Below, piece by piece: positions 57,260 to 64,000 of a stretch of 64,000 bases of DNA. A program made the translations under genes and the position numbers. Source of the stretch: Rhizobium sp. SSA_523. GTDB lineage: Bacteria > Pseudomonadota > Alphaproteobacteria > Rhizobiales > Rhizobiaceae. The first letter of the stretch is position 1, and each line of letters starts with the position of its first letter. The notes under the pieces are model-generated. The model saw only the letters and a list, made by a program, of their open reading frames with translations. It ran no database searches and was not told where the DNA came from. Location of the stretch: assembly GCF_030435705.1 (NCBI RefSeq), contig NZ_CP129380.1, forward strand, positions 124,001 through 188,000. The letters are read 5' to 3'.

Positions 57260-58287
57260 AAAGACCCGCGAAGCCACTGCTGCAGGACAACAGTCTTACC
57301 GCCAAATCGCAGCCGCGCCGAAAGCGCGACCCGGCCCAGCCGAACCTTCCGTTCGATCCAATGCCACACCGGGTCGAGCCATGCCTGGCCTTACTGAAAT
57401 CGACGCCACCGGTCGGACCGGATTGGGCCTACGAGATCAAGTGGGATGGCTATAGGCTCGCGATCCACATCGAGCCGAAAGGTGTGCGGATCATCACGCG
57501 CGGCGGCCATGACTGGACGCATCGGTTTCCCGCGATTGCGGCAGCTGCCAGAGAGCTCGGGGTCGGGACCGCAATTCTGGATGGCGAAGCTGTTGTGCTG
57601 AACAGTGAAGGACGATCCGACTTCGGAGCTTTGCAGCGCTCGCTCGGCGGGCGCGGCGGCAAGCGCGCTTCAGACGAATCCATCCTCTTCGCCTTCGACC
57701 TCTTATACTTCGACGGGCACGATCTGACGAATACCGAACTGTCGGTCCGCCGCCACCTCCTGACCGACCTGCTCGACGGAGCCGTTGGCGCGATACAGCT
57801 TTCCGAGGAGGTGCAGGGTGATGGGGCCGAGCTCCTGGAGAACGCCCGCACGCTCGGCTTGGAAGGTATCATCGCCAAGCACCGCGACCGTCCATACCGC
57901 TCGGGCAGGACTGGCGACTGGCTGAAGATCAAATGTATTCAGAGTGAGAGCTTCATGATCGTCGGCTACGAGCACTCCGCCACCGCCCGAGGCGGGATCG
58001 GCAGCCTGCTGCTTGCCGCCCGGCGCGGCCACGACTGGATCTATGTCGGCGAAGTCGGCACGGGCTTCAAGGAAAAGGACGCGGCGTATCTGAAGAAGAC
58101 GCTCGACACGCTGAAGACGAGGACGCCGGTCGTTCCGCTCAAAGGCAAGAATTACGTCTTCGCGCAGCCGACGCTGATCGCCGAGATTGAATTCCGCGGC
58201 TGGACCGACGACGGCAATCTGCGACATGCATCCTACAAAGGGCTGCGTGAGATCCAGGACAATGCTGCGGTCTACGAGCTCGACTGA
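57256..58287 (+). CDS. stand-alone ATP-dependent DNA ligase (LigC/LigD-type)
   Basis: 343 residues. Motif I at about 60-66 (EIKWDGYR, Lys62 is the adenylation site), motif III FAFDLLYFDGHDLTN, motif IV GLEGIIAKHRDRPYRSGRTG, motif V DWLKIKCIQ, and an OB-fold part ending GLREIQDNAAVYEL. It has no polymerase or phosphoesterase module. It seals double-strand or gap-filled ends, presumably with the adjacent Ku proteins. ATGA overlap with the second ku gene. Confidence 0.93.
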   Translation: MKRPAKPLLQDNSLTAKSQPRRKRDPAQPNLPFDPMPHRVEPCLALLKSTPPVGPDWAYEIKWDGYRLAIHIEPKGVRIITRGGHDWTHRFPAIAAAARELGVGTAILDGEAVVLNSEGRSDFGALQRSLGGRGGKRASDESILFAFDLLYFDGHDLTNTELSVRRHLLTDLLDGAVGAIQLSEEVQGDGAELLENARTLGLEGIIAKHRDRPYRSGRTGDWLKIKCIQSESFMIVGYEHSATARGGIGSLLLAARRGHDWIYVGEVGTGFKEKDAAYLKKTLDTLKTRTPVVPLKGKNYVFAQPTLIAEIEFRGWTDDGNLRHASYKGLREIQDNAAVYELD

Positions 58288-58359
58288 CCGGTCAGCCAGG
58301 CATTAAATTTTTCCGCCGGCTCTCTTGAATCCGAAATTCTCGAAAACCAAATCGATTGC

Positions 58360-58447
58360 CGCCAGCTGCTGAAGACAGGGCTGGCCTTGCTGGGAGCGCC
58401 GTCTTTCGGCGCTTCCGTACCCATGTTGCTTCAAGGAGGATATGGCT
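58360..58447 (+). promoter_or_regulatory. ROSE-type RNA thermometer in the hsp20 leader
   Basis: The leader before hsp20 folds as three hairpins. One joins GCCAGC and GCTGGC (58360-58384). The second has the stem 58392-58401 with 58407-58416 (GCGCCG, loop TCTTT, CGGCGC). The third, 58421-58445, has CCAT...ATGG closing a stem in which TTGCT (58426-58430) faces the Shine-Dalgarno AAGGAGG (58433-58439). The TTGCT opposite the ribosome site is the ROSE hallmark, including the G that opposes a G of the ribosome site. At low temperature the site is masked, and heat melts it. Confidence 0.85.
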
Positions 58448-58924
58448 ATGGCAACATCTTATGACTACGCACCCCTGTTCCGCTCGACCGTCGGCTTCGA
58501 CCGGGTCTTCAATCTTCTCGAAAACGCCCAGCGGGCCCGTTCGATCAGTGACTGGCCGCCTTATGACATCGTCAAGACTGGTGACGATAGCTACCGCATC
58601 TCGATCGCGGTTGCCGGCTTTTCTCAGGAAGATCTCGACGTCACCTTCCAGTCCAACCTTCTGACCGTCACCGGCAAGAAGCAGGAGACCGCCAATGACG
58701 CCTACCTGCATCGTGGCATTGCCGGCCGGCCGTTCGAGCACCGTTTCGAACTTGCCGACCATGTCCGGGTGAACGGCGCCGATCTGCAGAACGGACTGCT
58801 ATCGATCGATCTCGTGCGTGAAATTCCCGAGGCTTTGAAACCGCGCAAGATCGACATACAGACCAACCCGGCTCTCTCGCAAAAGATCGCCCCGGCGCAG
58901 ATCGAAGCGCAGAAAGCCGCCTGA
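58448..58924 (+). CDS. small heat shock protein Hsp20
   Basis: 158 residues. The ATG at 58448 is preferred over 58442 because AAGGAGG lies 8 bases before it. Alpha-crystallin domain: YDIVKTGDDSYRISIAVAGF, EDLDVTFQSNLLTVTGKKQE, FEHRFELADHVRVNGADLQN, LLSIDLVREIPEALKPRKI. It is an IbpA-type chaperone that binds unfolding proteins. Regulated by the ROSE-like leader. Confidence 0.93.
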   Translation: MATSYDYAPLFRSTVGFDRVFNLLENAQRARSISDWPPYDIVKTGDDSYRISIAVAGFSQEDLDVTFQSNLLTVTGKKQETANDAYLHRGIAGRPFEHRFELADHVRVNGADLQNGLLSIDLVREIPEALKPRKIDIQTNPALSQKIAPAQIEAQKAA

Positions 58925-59001
58925 TTTCCAGGCCTGTTCAATAGATCAGGGCGCCACCGCGCTGGCGCCCGTCGGCATTCCGGGTTGGGAAGGAGAGAGC
59001 G

Positions 59002-59301
59002 ATGAAACCCGACATGTTCAGACAACCTGTTACTATCCTCGTCGGCCTTGGCTTTCCGACCAAGGTGCACACCGTCATGGACGCCTACCGGCACCTTGCC
59101 GATTGGCCGGCCTCATCTGGGGACACGGCGCATTCCATTGCCCTGAAGGCATGTCAGGCGGCCCTTCGCGGAGAGATTGAAGCCGAGACCGCGCGCGGCC
59201 TGTTCGCTGCCTTTGCTGCGAAACACGATCTGCTTGCGCCGGAAACCGACGTGGTCGTCGCCTGCCGTCGTAGGCACGACAAAGAGCCGCACGTTCGCTA
59301 A
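59002..59301 (+). CDS. DUF982 protein
   Basis: 99 residues. QPVTILVGLGFPTKVHTVMD, AYRHLADWPASSGDTAHSIA, LKACQAALRGEIEAETARGL. The W-P and AC.AAL.GE segments match the DUF982 family, which is common in rhizobia and has no known function. GGAGAG ribosome site upstream; it is 77 bases after the Hsp20 gene. Confidence 0.88.
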   Translation: MKPDMFRQPVTILVGLGFPTKVHTVMDAYRHLADWPASSGDTAHSIALKACQAALRGEIEAETARGLFAAFAAKHDLLAPETDVVVACRRRHDKEPHVR

Positions 59302-59311
59302 GGAGGCCGAC

Positions 59312-59587
59312 ATGCACGAGATGTTGCAGCAGGCCGCAAGTTGTGCCGCTGCGACTGGTCCGACGATCCTGCTGCAGGGCATGCAGATTGAGCGACCGGT
59401 CGACGTGGTGAAAGCGGCCGCACTCTCCATGGACGACAAACGGGCCGTCCTGGCGGCATGGGCTTCTGACTTCTATGCGATCGACTCGAAGCCGGCATTC
59501 CGCCATCTGCCTGGAACACCGGAGCCCGTTTCCATCGACGAGATTCAGGCTGCCTTCAGAGAACTTGATCGGCGCTACGGTTCTTAG
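59312..59587 (+). CDS. hypothetical small protein
   Basis: 91 residues from the ATG at 59312, preceded by AAGGAGG. MHEMLQQAASCAAATGPTIL, RPVDVVKAAALSMDDKRAVL, AAWASDFYAIDSKPAFRHLP, ELDRRYGS. The middle (DDKRAVLAAWASDFYA) resembles short rhizobial proteins associated with heat shock or repair. The function is unknown. It lies 10 bases after the DUF982 gene and is convergent with ligD. Confidence 0.75.
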   Translation: MHEMLQQAASCAAATGPTILLQGMQIERPVDVVKAAALSMDDKRAVLAAWASDFYAIDSKPAFRHLPGTPEPVSIDEIQAAFRELDRRYGS

Positions 59588-59599
59588 GTCCCGGCGATC

Positions 59600-62263
59600 T
59601 TATGCGGCCTGTTTCATCGACTTTGCCAGGCGTTTAATCGCCTGCTCCAGCGAGCGCTGTCCGTCACAGTAATCCTGCCAGGCGCTCGTCTTCGCCAGCA
59701 GTGCCGGCACGGTGCGGATGGTGAAGCGTTTCGGATCGAGATCCGTCTTCACCTGGCTCCAGGTGAGCGGCATTGATACGGTGGCGCCGGGACGGGCACG
59801 CGGCGACAGTGGAGCGACGGCAGTCGCCATCCGATCGTTGCGGAGGTAGTCGAGGAAGATCCGGCCGTTGCGCTGGTTCTTGGCCATCTTGATCAGATAA
59901 AGCTCAGGGTTCTCGCGGGCCATCTGCAGGCAGACATCGTGGGCAAACCCTTTTGCCTCCGGCCAGGTCAGCTTCTTCCCCTTCGCTACCGCCAGCGGCG
60001 TGACGACGTGCAGACCCTTGCCACCGGTGGTCTTGCAAAAGCTGACGAGCCCAACTTCCTCCAGCCGGTCACGCATCTCGCGGGCGGCTTCGACCACGGT
60101 GGAGAAGGGGACGTCCGGACCGGGATCAAGGTCGAAGACGAGGCGACCGGGCACTTCCGGTTGGCCGGGTTCGCAATTCCAGGGATGCAGCTCGACGCCG
60201 CCGATCTGGGCGATGGCGGCGAGGCCCTCAACCCGATCGATCTGCAGATAGGGTTTCTTGTCGCCGAACACTTTCACCAGTTCGAGCAAGTTCGATGTTC
60301 CTGGCATCGCATGCCGCTGGAAGAATTGCTCGCCGCCAATGCCATCCGGCGTTCGGATGATCGAGCATGGCCGCCCCTTGATATGGTCGATCAGCCATGG
60401 ACCGACGGCTTCATGATAGCGGGCCAGATCTTCCTTGGTAACCGGCTCTCCGTCATTGGCGTCCGGCCAGAGGGGCTTGTCCGGGCTGGAGATCATCACG
60501 CCCATCACCTCGGCCTTGGCGTTCTTGCCGCGCGCCGGCCTTGATGGCTTTGTCGCGGCCGGCGTCGGGGTGTCGGTTCTTGCCGGCGATGCCGGATTTT
60601 CCGCCTCGACTTCGGCCGCCGGCTTGTCCTCGCGCAATCCCTTGAAGGCCGCCTGACGCACCAACCCATCCGCTGTCCAACCGGCGAACTCAATCTCCGC
60701 GACCAGTTCCGGCTTCACCCAGACGACGTTGGGATCGTTTTTCGGCGCCCCAATCCCCGTAAACGGGGACTTGGCCGTTTCCAGCGCGCGCAGTTTGGGA
60801 AGCAGCACACCGACCTTACCAGCGCCGTAGCCCGTGCCGACACGGCCGACATAGACAAAATGGCTGCCGCGGTTGACGCCGACCAGCAACGAGCGGAACT
60901 TGCCGTTGGTCGTGGCATAGGCACCGATGACGACTTCATGGCCGGCGCGGCATTTGGACTTCGCCCAGGTCTCGGTGCGGCCCGATTGATAAGGGGCGTC
61001 CGCCTGCTTCGAGACGATACCTTCCAGCGAGAGCTTGCATGCCGACTTCAGGACGGCGTCGCCACCGGTCTCGAAATGCTCGACGAAACGCAGGCGTGGA
61101 TCCTCGCCGGCATCATCCAGTAATTTCTGCAGCCGTTCCTTCCGCTCGGTCAGCGGCAGTTGCCGCAGGTCTTCATCGCCCTGAAACAGCAGGTCGAAAG
61201 CAAAGTAGACCAGCGCGTCGGTCTTTCCTTCGGAGAGAGCCGCCTGAAGTGCGGCGAAGTCCGGGGCACCGTTTTCGTCGAGGGCGCAGATCTCGCCGTC
61301 GATCATGGCATCCGGCAGGTTTGCAAACGATGTCGCGATCGCTGGATATTTTGCCGTCCAGTCCAAGCCCTTTCTGGTCTTGAGCGTCACCTCGCCGTTT
61401 TCGATGCGGGCCTGGATGCGATAGCCGTCGAACTTGATCTCGTGGATCCAGCCGTCGGTCGAGGGCGGCCGTTCCAGCGTTGCGCACAGCTGCGGGGCGA
61501 TGAAGTCGGGCATTGCGGACTTCGTTGGCTTGGCAGCTTTGGCTGGGCCTGATTTCCCTTTCGTTTTGGTTTCGGCTTTGCGTTCGTCCGCAGCAAGGCC
61601 GTGGTTGCTGTCCCAGACGGCATCCGCCTGAACGTCGCCGCTCTGGGCCATAAACGGCTTCGGCTTCCGGCCCTTGCCGGCGGCGATCGCCTCCATGGTT
61701 CGACCGGAGGCGACCGACGTTGCGTTGTCCTCGAGGACAGCCGCGCCATTTTCCTCGACCGAGAAATCGTCGTGATGCTTGATCAGCAGCCAATTGGTCC
61801 GCTTGCCGCCGTCACGGTCGTTGCGCATCCGCACCAGCACGAAGCTACCATGCAGCCGCTCGCCTTCCAGGGTGAATTTGAAATCGCCTTTGGCGAGAGC
61901 CTGCTCCGGCGTCTTGCTGCCTTCGGGCTCCCAGTAGCCGCGGTCCCAGAGCATCACCGTGCCGCCGCCATACTGTCCCTTCGGGATAGTGCCCTCGAAA
62001 TCACCGTAGTCGAGCGGGTGGTCCTCGACCTCGACGGCCAACCGCTTGTCGTGCGGATCGAGCGAAGGCCCCTTCGTCACCGCCCACGACTTGAAGACAC
62101 CATCGAGTTCGAGCCGCAAATCATAATGCAGCCGCGTGGCATCGTGTTTCTGGATGACGAAGCGCCTGCGGTTCGATGGCTTCAGCTTCGCTGCGCCGCT
62201 CGGCTCCTGCGTCTTCTGAAAATCGCGCTTTTGCTTGTATGTCGAGAGCTTGTCGTTGGCCAT
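59600..62263 (-). CDS. ligD: multifunctional DNA ligase D (PE-ligase-polymerase)
   Basis: 887 residues from the ATG at 62261-62263 ([16 protein letters not shown]). The N-terminal phosphoesterase has [11 protein letters not shown] (His40, Asp41, His46) and [19 protein letters not shown]. The ligase core has EIKFDGYRI with adenylation Lys277, then [19 protein letters not shown]. The C-terminal primase-polymerase (about 590-887) has [13 protein letters not shown] (metal Asps), [14 protein letters not shown] and [15 protein letters not shown]. It processes and seals ends recruited by Ku. Length and order are those of a complete LigD. Confidence 0.96.
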   Translation of the reverse strand: MANDKLSTYKQKRDFQKTQEPSGAAKLKPSNRRRFVIQKHDATRLHYDLRLELDGVFKSWAVTKGPSLDPHDKRLAVEVEDHPLDYGDFEGTIPKGQYGGGTVMLWDRGYWEPEGSKTPEQALAKGDFKFTLEGERLHGSFVLVRMRNDRDGGKRTNWLLIKHHDDFSVEENGAAVLEDNATSVASGRTMEAIAAGKGRKPKPFMAQSGDVQADAVWDSNHGLAADERKAETKTKGKSGPAKAAKPTKSAMPDFIAPQLCATLERPPSTDGWIHEIKFDGYRIQARIENGEVTLKTRKGLDWTAKYPAIATSFANLPDAMIDGEICALDENGAPDFAALQAALSEGKTDALVYFAFDLLFQGDEDLRQLPLTERKERLQKLLDDAGEDPRLRFVEHFETGGDAVLKSACKLSLEGIVSKQADAPYQSGRTETWAKSKCRAGHEVVIGAYATTNGKFRSLLVGVNRGSHFVYVGRVGTGYGAGKVGVLLPKLRALETAKSPFTGIGAPKNDPNVVWVKPELVAEIEFAGWTADGLVRQAAFKGLREDKPAAEVEAENPASPARTDTPTPAATKPSRPARGKNAKAEVMGVMISSPDKPLWPDANDGEPVTKEDLARYHEAVGPWLIDHIKGRPCSIIRTPDGIGGEQFFQRHAMPGTSNLLELVKVFGDKKPYLQIDRVEGLAAIAQIGGVELHPWNCEPGQPEVPGRLVFDLDPGPDVPFSTVVEAAREMRDRLEEVGLVSFCKTTGGKGLHVVTPLAVAKGKKLTWPEAKGFAHDVCLQMARENPELYLIKMAKNQRNGRIFLDYLRNDRMATAVAPLSPRARPGATVSMPLTWSQVKTDLDPKRFTIRTVPALLAKTSAWQDYCDGQRSLEQAIKRLAKSMKQAA

Positions 62264-62480
62264 GGCAGTCCCCGGTACAAATCCGCCTCCTGTCACGTCC
62301 GGTTGACACAGTACGCGACTCAAGAGGCAAGAGGCCCCAGATTGTCGTTTTGTTCCATGGAGTTGGCCAAGGAGCGCGTTCGACTCTGAATGACTGACCG
62401 GGCCTCGACGGGAGTGATATGCGCTCTTGGCATAACTGCGGTGCATCAAAGTCTATTTAATAGGCGGCTCTAACGCGTAT

Positions 62481-62648
62481 GATGTGTCTATCGAAGCGAT
62501 GCACCTCCTCCCGCGTCGGTTCGATAGGCAGACGTCCTACTCCTCCTCCCAAGGGCGTTTGCGGGAACAGCAACACTCGTCCTCCCAGTTGCTGTTCGGT
62601 TATTTTCGGAAAGCCTGCCGCACCTCCTCCCGCGGCAGGCTTTTTCGT
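62481..62648 (+). ncRNA. anti-Shine-Dalgarno sRNA with four CCTCCTCCC hairpins
   Basis: Four consecutive stem-loops, each with a C-rich anti-ribosome-site loop. H1: 62488-62527, stem CTATCGAA/TTCGATAG, loop ACCTCCTCCC. H2: 62528-62562, 11-bp stem with two G-U pairs, loop ACTCCTCCTCCCA. H3: 62565-62597, 10-bp perfect stem, loop ACTCGTCCTCCCA. H4: 62613-62640, 9-bp stem, loop ACCTCCTCCC, then T5 (terminator). Loops of this type resemble alphaproteobacterial anti-SD sRNAs (αr14, CcsR-type), where the loop pairs with ribosome sites of target mRNAs. The 5' end is inferred. Confidence 0.85.
62613..62645 (+). terminator. Rho-independent terminator of the sRNA
   Basis: Perfect stem GCCTGCCGC (62613-62621) / GCGGCAGGC (62632-62640) followed by TTTTTCGTTT. 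No protein gene precedes it on this strand, which supports an independent sRNA transcript. Confidence 0.85.
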
Positions 62649-62831
62649 TTGGGCCGCTATCAAGCCGCGGCATGTTTCAGGTCCTTGTGCAAAACGCGGA
62701 AAAAAATGAGGCGGTGGAGTCACTTGGCTCCCGCAGCCTAGGCTCCTGATTCGTTTCATCATTTCGCCCGCAGCGCTTTAGCGGAGCCTAAATAAGCTCG
62801 ATAAGACCGGCTTGACTCCTTCACGGATACG

Positions 62832-62846
62832 GAACAAAAGAAGAAC
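62832..62846. promoter_or_regulatory. SOS box (LexA site) before imuA
   Basis: GAACAAAAGAAGAAC: two GAAC repeats separated by seven bases. Read on the other strand this is GTTC-N7-GTTC, the known alphaproteobacterial LexA box. It is 62 bases upstream of the imuA ATG. Confidence 0.85.
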
Positions 62847-62907
62847 ACCAACAATTTTCCGGGGACATGAAGTCCCGTGCAACGCGAGCTGAGGAGGTCC
62901 GTGAACG

Positions 62908-63666
62908 ATGTCGCGCGCCCATAATCCTCGGGTCATCGAGGAGCTGAGAGACCGCATCGCCTACCTGGAGGGCAGTGCGGCGAAGAAAGCCATTGTGCTG
63001 CCCTTCGGCGTTCGCGAGATGGACGAGCGATTGCCTGGCGGTGGGCTATCATATGGCGCTCTTCACGAGGTCGCCGGCGGCGGTTCTGGCACTGTGGACG
63101 GCGCGGCGGCCGCGTTGTTCGCCGCCGGCATTGCCGCGCGCTCGAAAGGCAAGGTGCTCTGGTGCCTGACGAGACCTGACCTGTTTTTCCCCGCCATCGC
63201 CCAGGCCGGCCTACATCCCGACCGCGTGATCTACTGCGAAGGCGACAAGGAGGAGGATGTGCTGGCTTCCATGGAAGAAGGGCTTTCCTTCGGCGGACTG
63301 GCGGCCGTGGTCGGGGAGCTGGTGCGATTGCCGATGGTGGCATCCCGGCGGCTGCAGTTGGCTGCCGAAAAGACAGGAACCATGGGGCTCGTTGTCCGCA
63401 GGTGGCGGCGGCAGACGGAAGCGTCGGACTTCGGCAATCCGACGGCCTCGACGACACGGTGGAGGGTGAGCGTGCTTCCGTCGGAGGAACTGCCAGTGGC
63501 AGGGGTCGGCCGTGCTCGATGGCTGTTGGAATTGATGCGCGTGAAAGCAGGCGAGTGTGCTGAGTTTGAAATAGGAGCCTGTGATGCCAAGGGTCGTGTG
63601 TGTCTACTTCCCCACTCTGTCAACAGACCGGATACGGCGACATGGAGGGGGAGCCGTGCCAGCTGA
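62908..63666 (+). CDS. imuA: ImuA-type RecA-like mutasome protein
   Basis: 252 residues. IEELRDRIAYLEGSAAKKAI then LPFGVREMDERLPGGGLSYG and ALHEVAGGGSGTVDGAAAAL match the RecA-like N-domain of ImuA/SulA-related proteins. Further on, LFFPAIAQAGLHPDRVIYCE and the ending TASTTRWRVSVLPSEELPVA fit ImuA. GAGGAGG precedes the ATG. It recruits the translesion polymerases ImuB and DnaE2 and is under SOS control by the upstream LexA box. The last 83 bases overlap imuB. Confidence 0.93.
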   Translation: MSRAHNPRVIEELRDRIAYLEGSAAKKAIVLPFGVREMDERLPGGGLSYGALHEVAGGGSGTVDGAAAALFAAGIAARSKGKVLWCLTRPDLFFPAIAQAGLHPDRVIYCEGDKEEDVLASMEEGLSFGGLAAVVGELVRLPMVASRRLQLAAEKTGTMGLVVRRWRRQTEASDFGNPTASTTRWRVSVLPSEELPVAGVGRARWLLELMRVKAGECAEFEIGACDAKGRVCLLPHSVNRPDTATWRGSRAS

Positions 63667-64000
63667 TCAGCCGCTCGTCGTCATTTCAAAATCGGGCTCG
63701 AAGCGCTGGATCTCGGCGGCGGATACCGCCGCCCGCAAACTCGGCCTCAAGCTCGGCATGCCGGCGAGCAAAGCCCAAGCCATCGTCGCCAATCTAACGA
63801 TGATCGATGCCGATCCTGCCGCCGACGCCGCTGCCCTTGAGCGCCTCGCGCTGTGGGCGCTGCGGCAATACAGCCCTGTCGTTGCCGTCGACGGCACTGA
63901 CGGGATCGTCATGGACACGGAAGGCGCCGATCACCTTCAGGGTGGCGAACATCTGCTGATCTCGGGGTTGGTCAACGGCTTGCGAGCACGGGGCCTTACC
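63584..64000 (+). CDS. imuB: Y-family DNA polymerase-like ImuB, N-terminal part
   Basis: Runs off the right edge; 139 codons seen. RVVCVYFPTLSTDRIRR is the ImuB palm start (the D in YFPxLxTDR), then PLVVISKSGSKRWISAADTA, ARKLGLKLGMPASKAQAIVA, and a second block ALWALRQYSPVVAVDGTDGI. ImuB lacks polymerase catalytic acidic residues in known cases and bridges ImuA with DnaE2 and the beta clamp. AGGAG precedes the ATG at 63584, which overlaps imuA by 83 bases. Confidence 0.9.
   Translation, partial: MPRVVCVYFPTLSTDRIRRHGGGAVPADQPLVVISKSGSKRWISAADTAARKLGLKLGMPASKAQAIVANLTMIDADPAADAAALERLALWALRQYSPVVAVDGTDGIVMDTEGADHLQGGEHLLISGLVNGLRARGLT

Noticed and set aside
61601..62389. 262-codon plus-strand frame opposite ligD
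   Set aside because: Antisense shadow in G+C-rich DNA; LigD motifs on the other strand are complete.

Overview
The window looks like accessory DNA (a plasmid or genomic island) of a Rhizobiales alphaproteobacterium, most likely Rhizobiaceae or Brucellaceae. This rests on the gene set: an NHEJ island with two Ku genes, a DUF982 protein, imuA/imuB behind a GAAC-N7-GAAC SOS box, a ROSE-type RNA thermometer before an hsp20 gene, and a small RNA carrying CCTCCTCCC loops. The first 10 kb is visibly A+T-richer than the last 14 kb, and there are many regulator genes and broken genes, so the segment appears to be a mosaic. No rRNA or tRNA genes and no CRISPR array were seen.

Layout. 1-0.8 kb: minus-strand pair of a thioredoxin-fold protein and an exported Fe/Mn superoxide dismutase (runs off the left edge). 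1.1-6.3 kb: plus-strand run of a flavin monooxygenase, an acetyltransferase, a PepSY membrane protein, a methyltransferase and a MOSC protein. 6.2-9.9 kb: nitric-oxide defence unit, with NsrR divergent from a group III truncated haemoglobin, flavohaemoglobin Hmp and an unknown membrane protein, and two NsrR-like operators between them. 10-16.8 kb: a c-di-GMP enzyme, a ParDE-like toxin-antitoxin pair and an AraC/SDR pair, flanked by a WYL regulator and a decayed copy of it. 16.9-30.5 kb: small enzymes with many local regulators (MarR, TetR, AraC, LysR), a frameshifted Na+/H+ antiporter and an adenylate cyclase. 30.7-35 kb: a four-gene catabolic-looking operon (PfpI, aldehyde dehydrogenase, fumarase/aspartase-superfamily lyase, SDR).

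37.9-43.7 kb is a mobile-element scar. An IS21-type element splits a dinB-family gene. An IS3-type element abuts the 3' end of norB, next to a truncated norQ. A solitary 35-bp IS3 end lies at the far side. This indicates that a former nitric oxide reductase operon was destroyed here. 43.8-48.5 kb carries small proteins, an orphan NHLP-type RiPP precursor and a chemoreceptor. 49.1-53.2 kb is a damaged defence island: a truncated IS3, a truncated Mrr-like nuclease, an AbiEi/AbiEii pair behind twin 30-bp palindromes, and a frameshifted PD-(D/E)XK protein.

53.5-64 kb is a DNA-repair and stress island: ExoIII, two Ku proteins, a stand-alone ATP-dependent ligase, full-length LigD, Hsp20 with its RNA thermometer, a four-hairpin anti-Shine-Dalgarno sRNA, and SOS-controlled imuA-imuB (the latter runs off the right edge). 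The most interesting signals are the four-hairpin sRNA, the orphan NHLP precursor (with an A8 tract near its end), the twin AbiE operators, and the NsrR unit with its unknown membrane protein.
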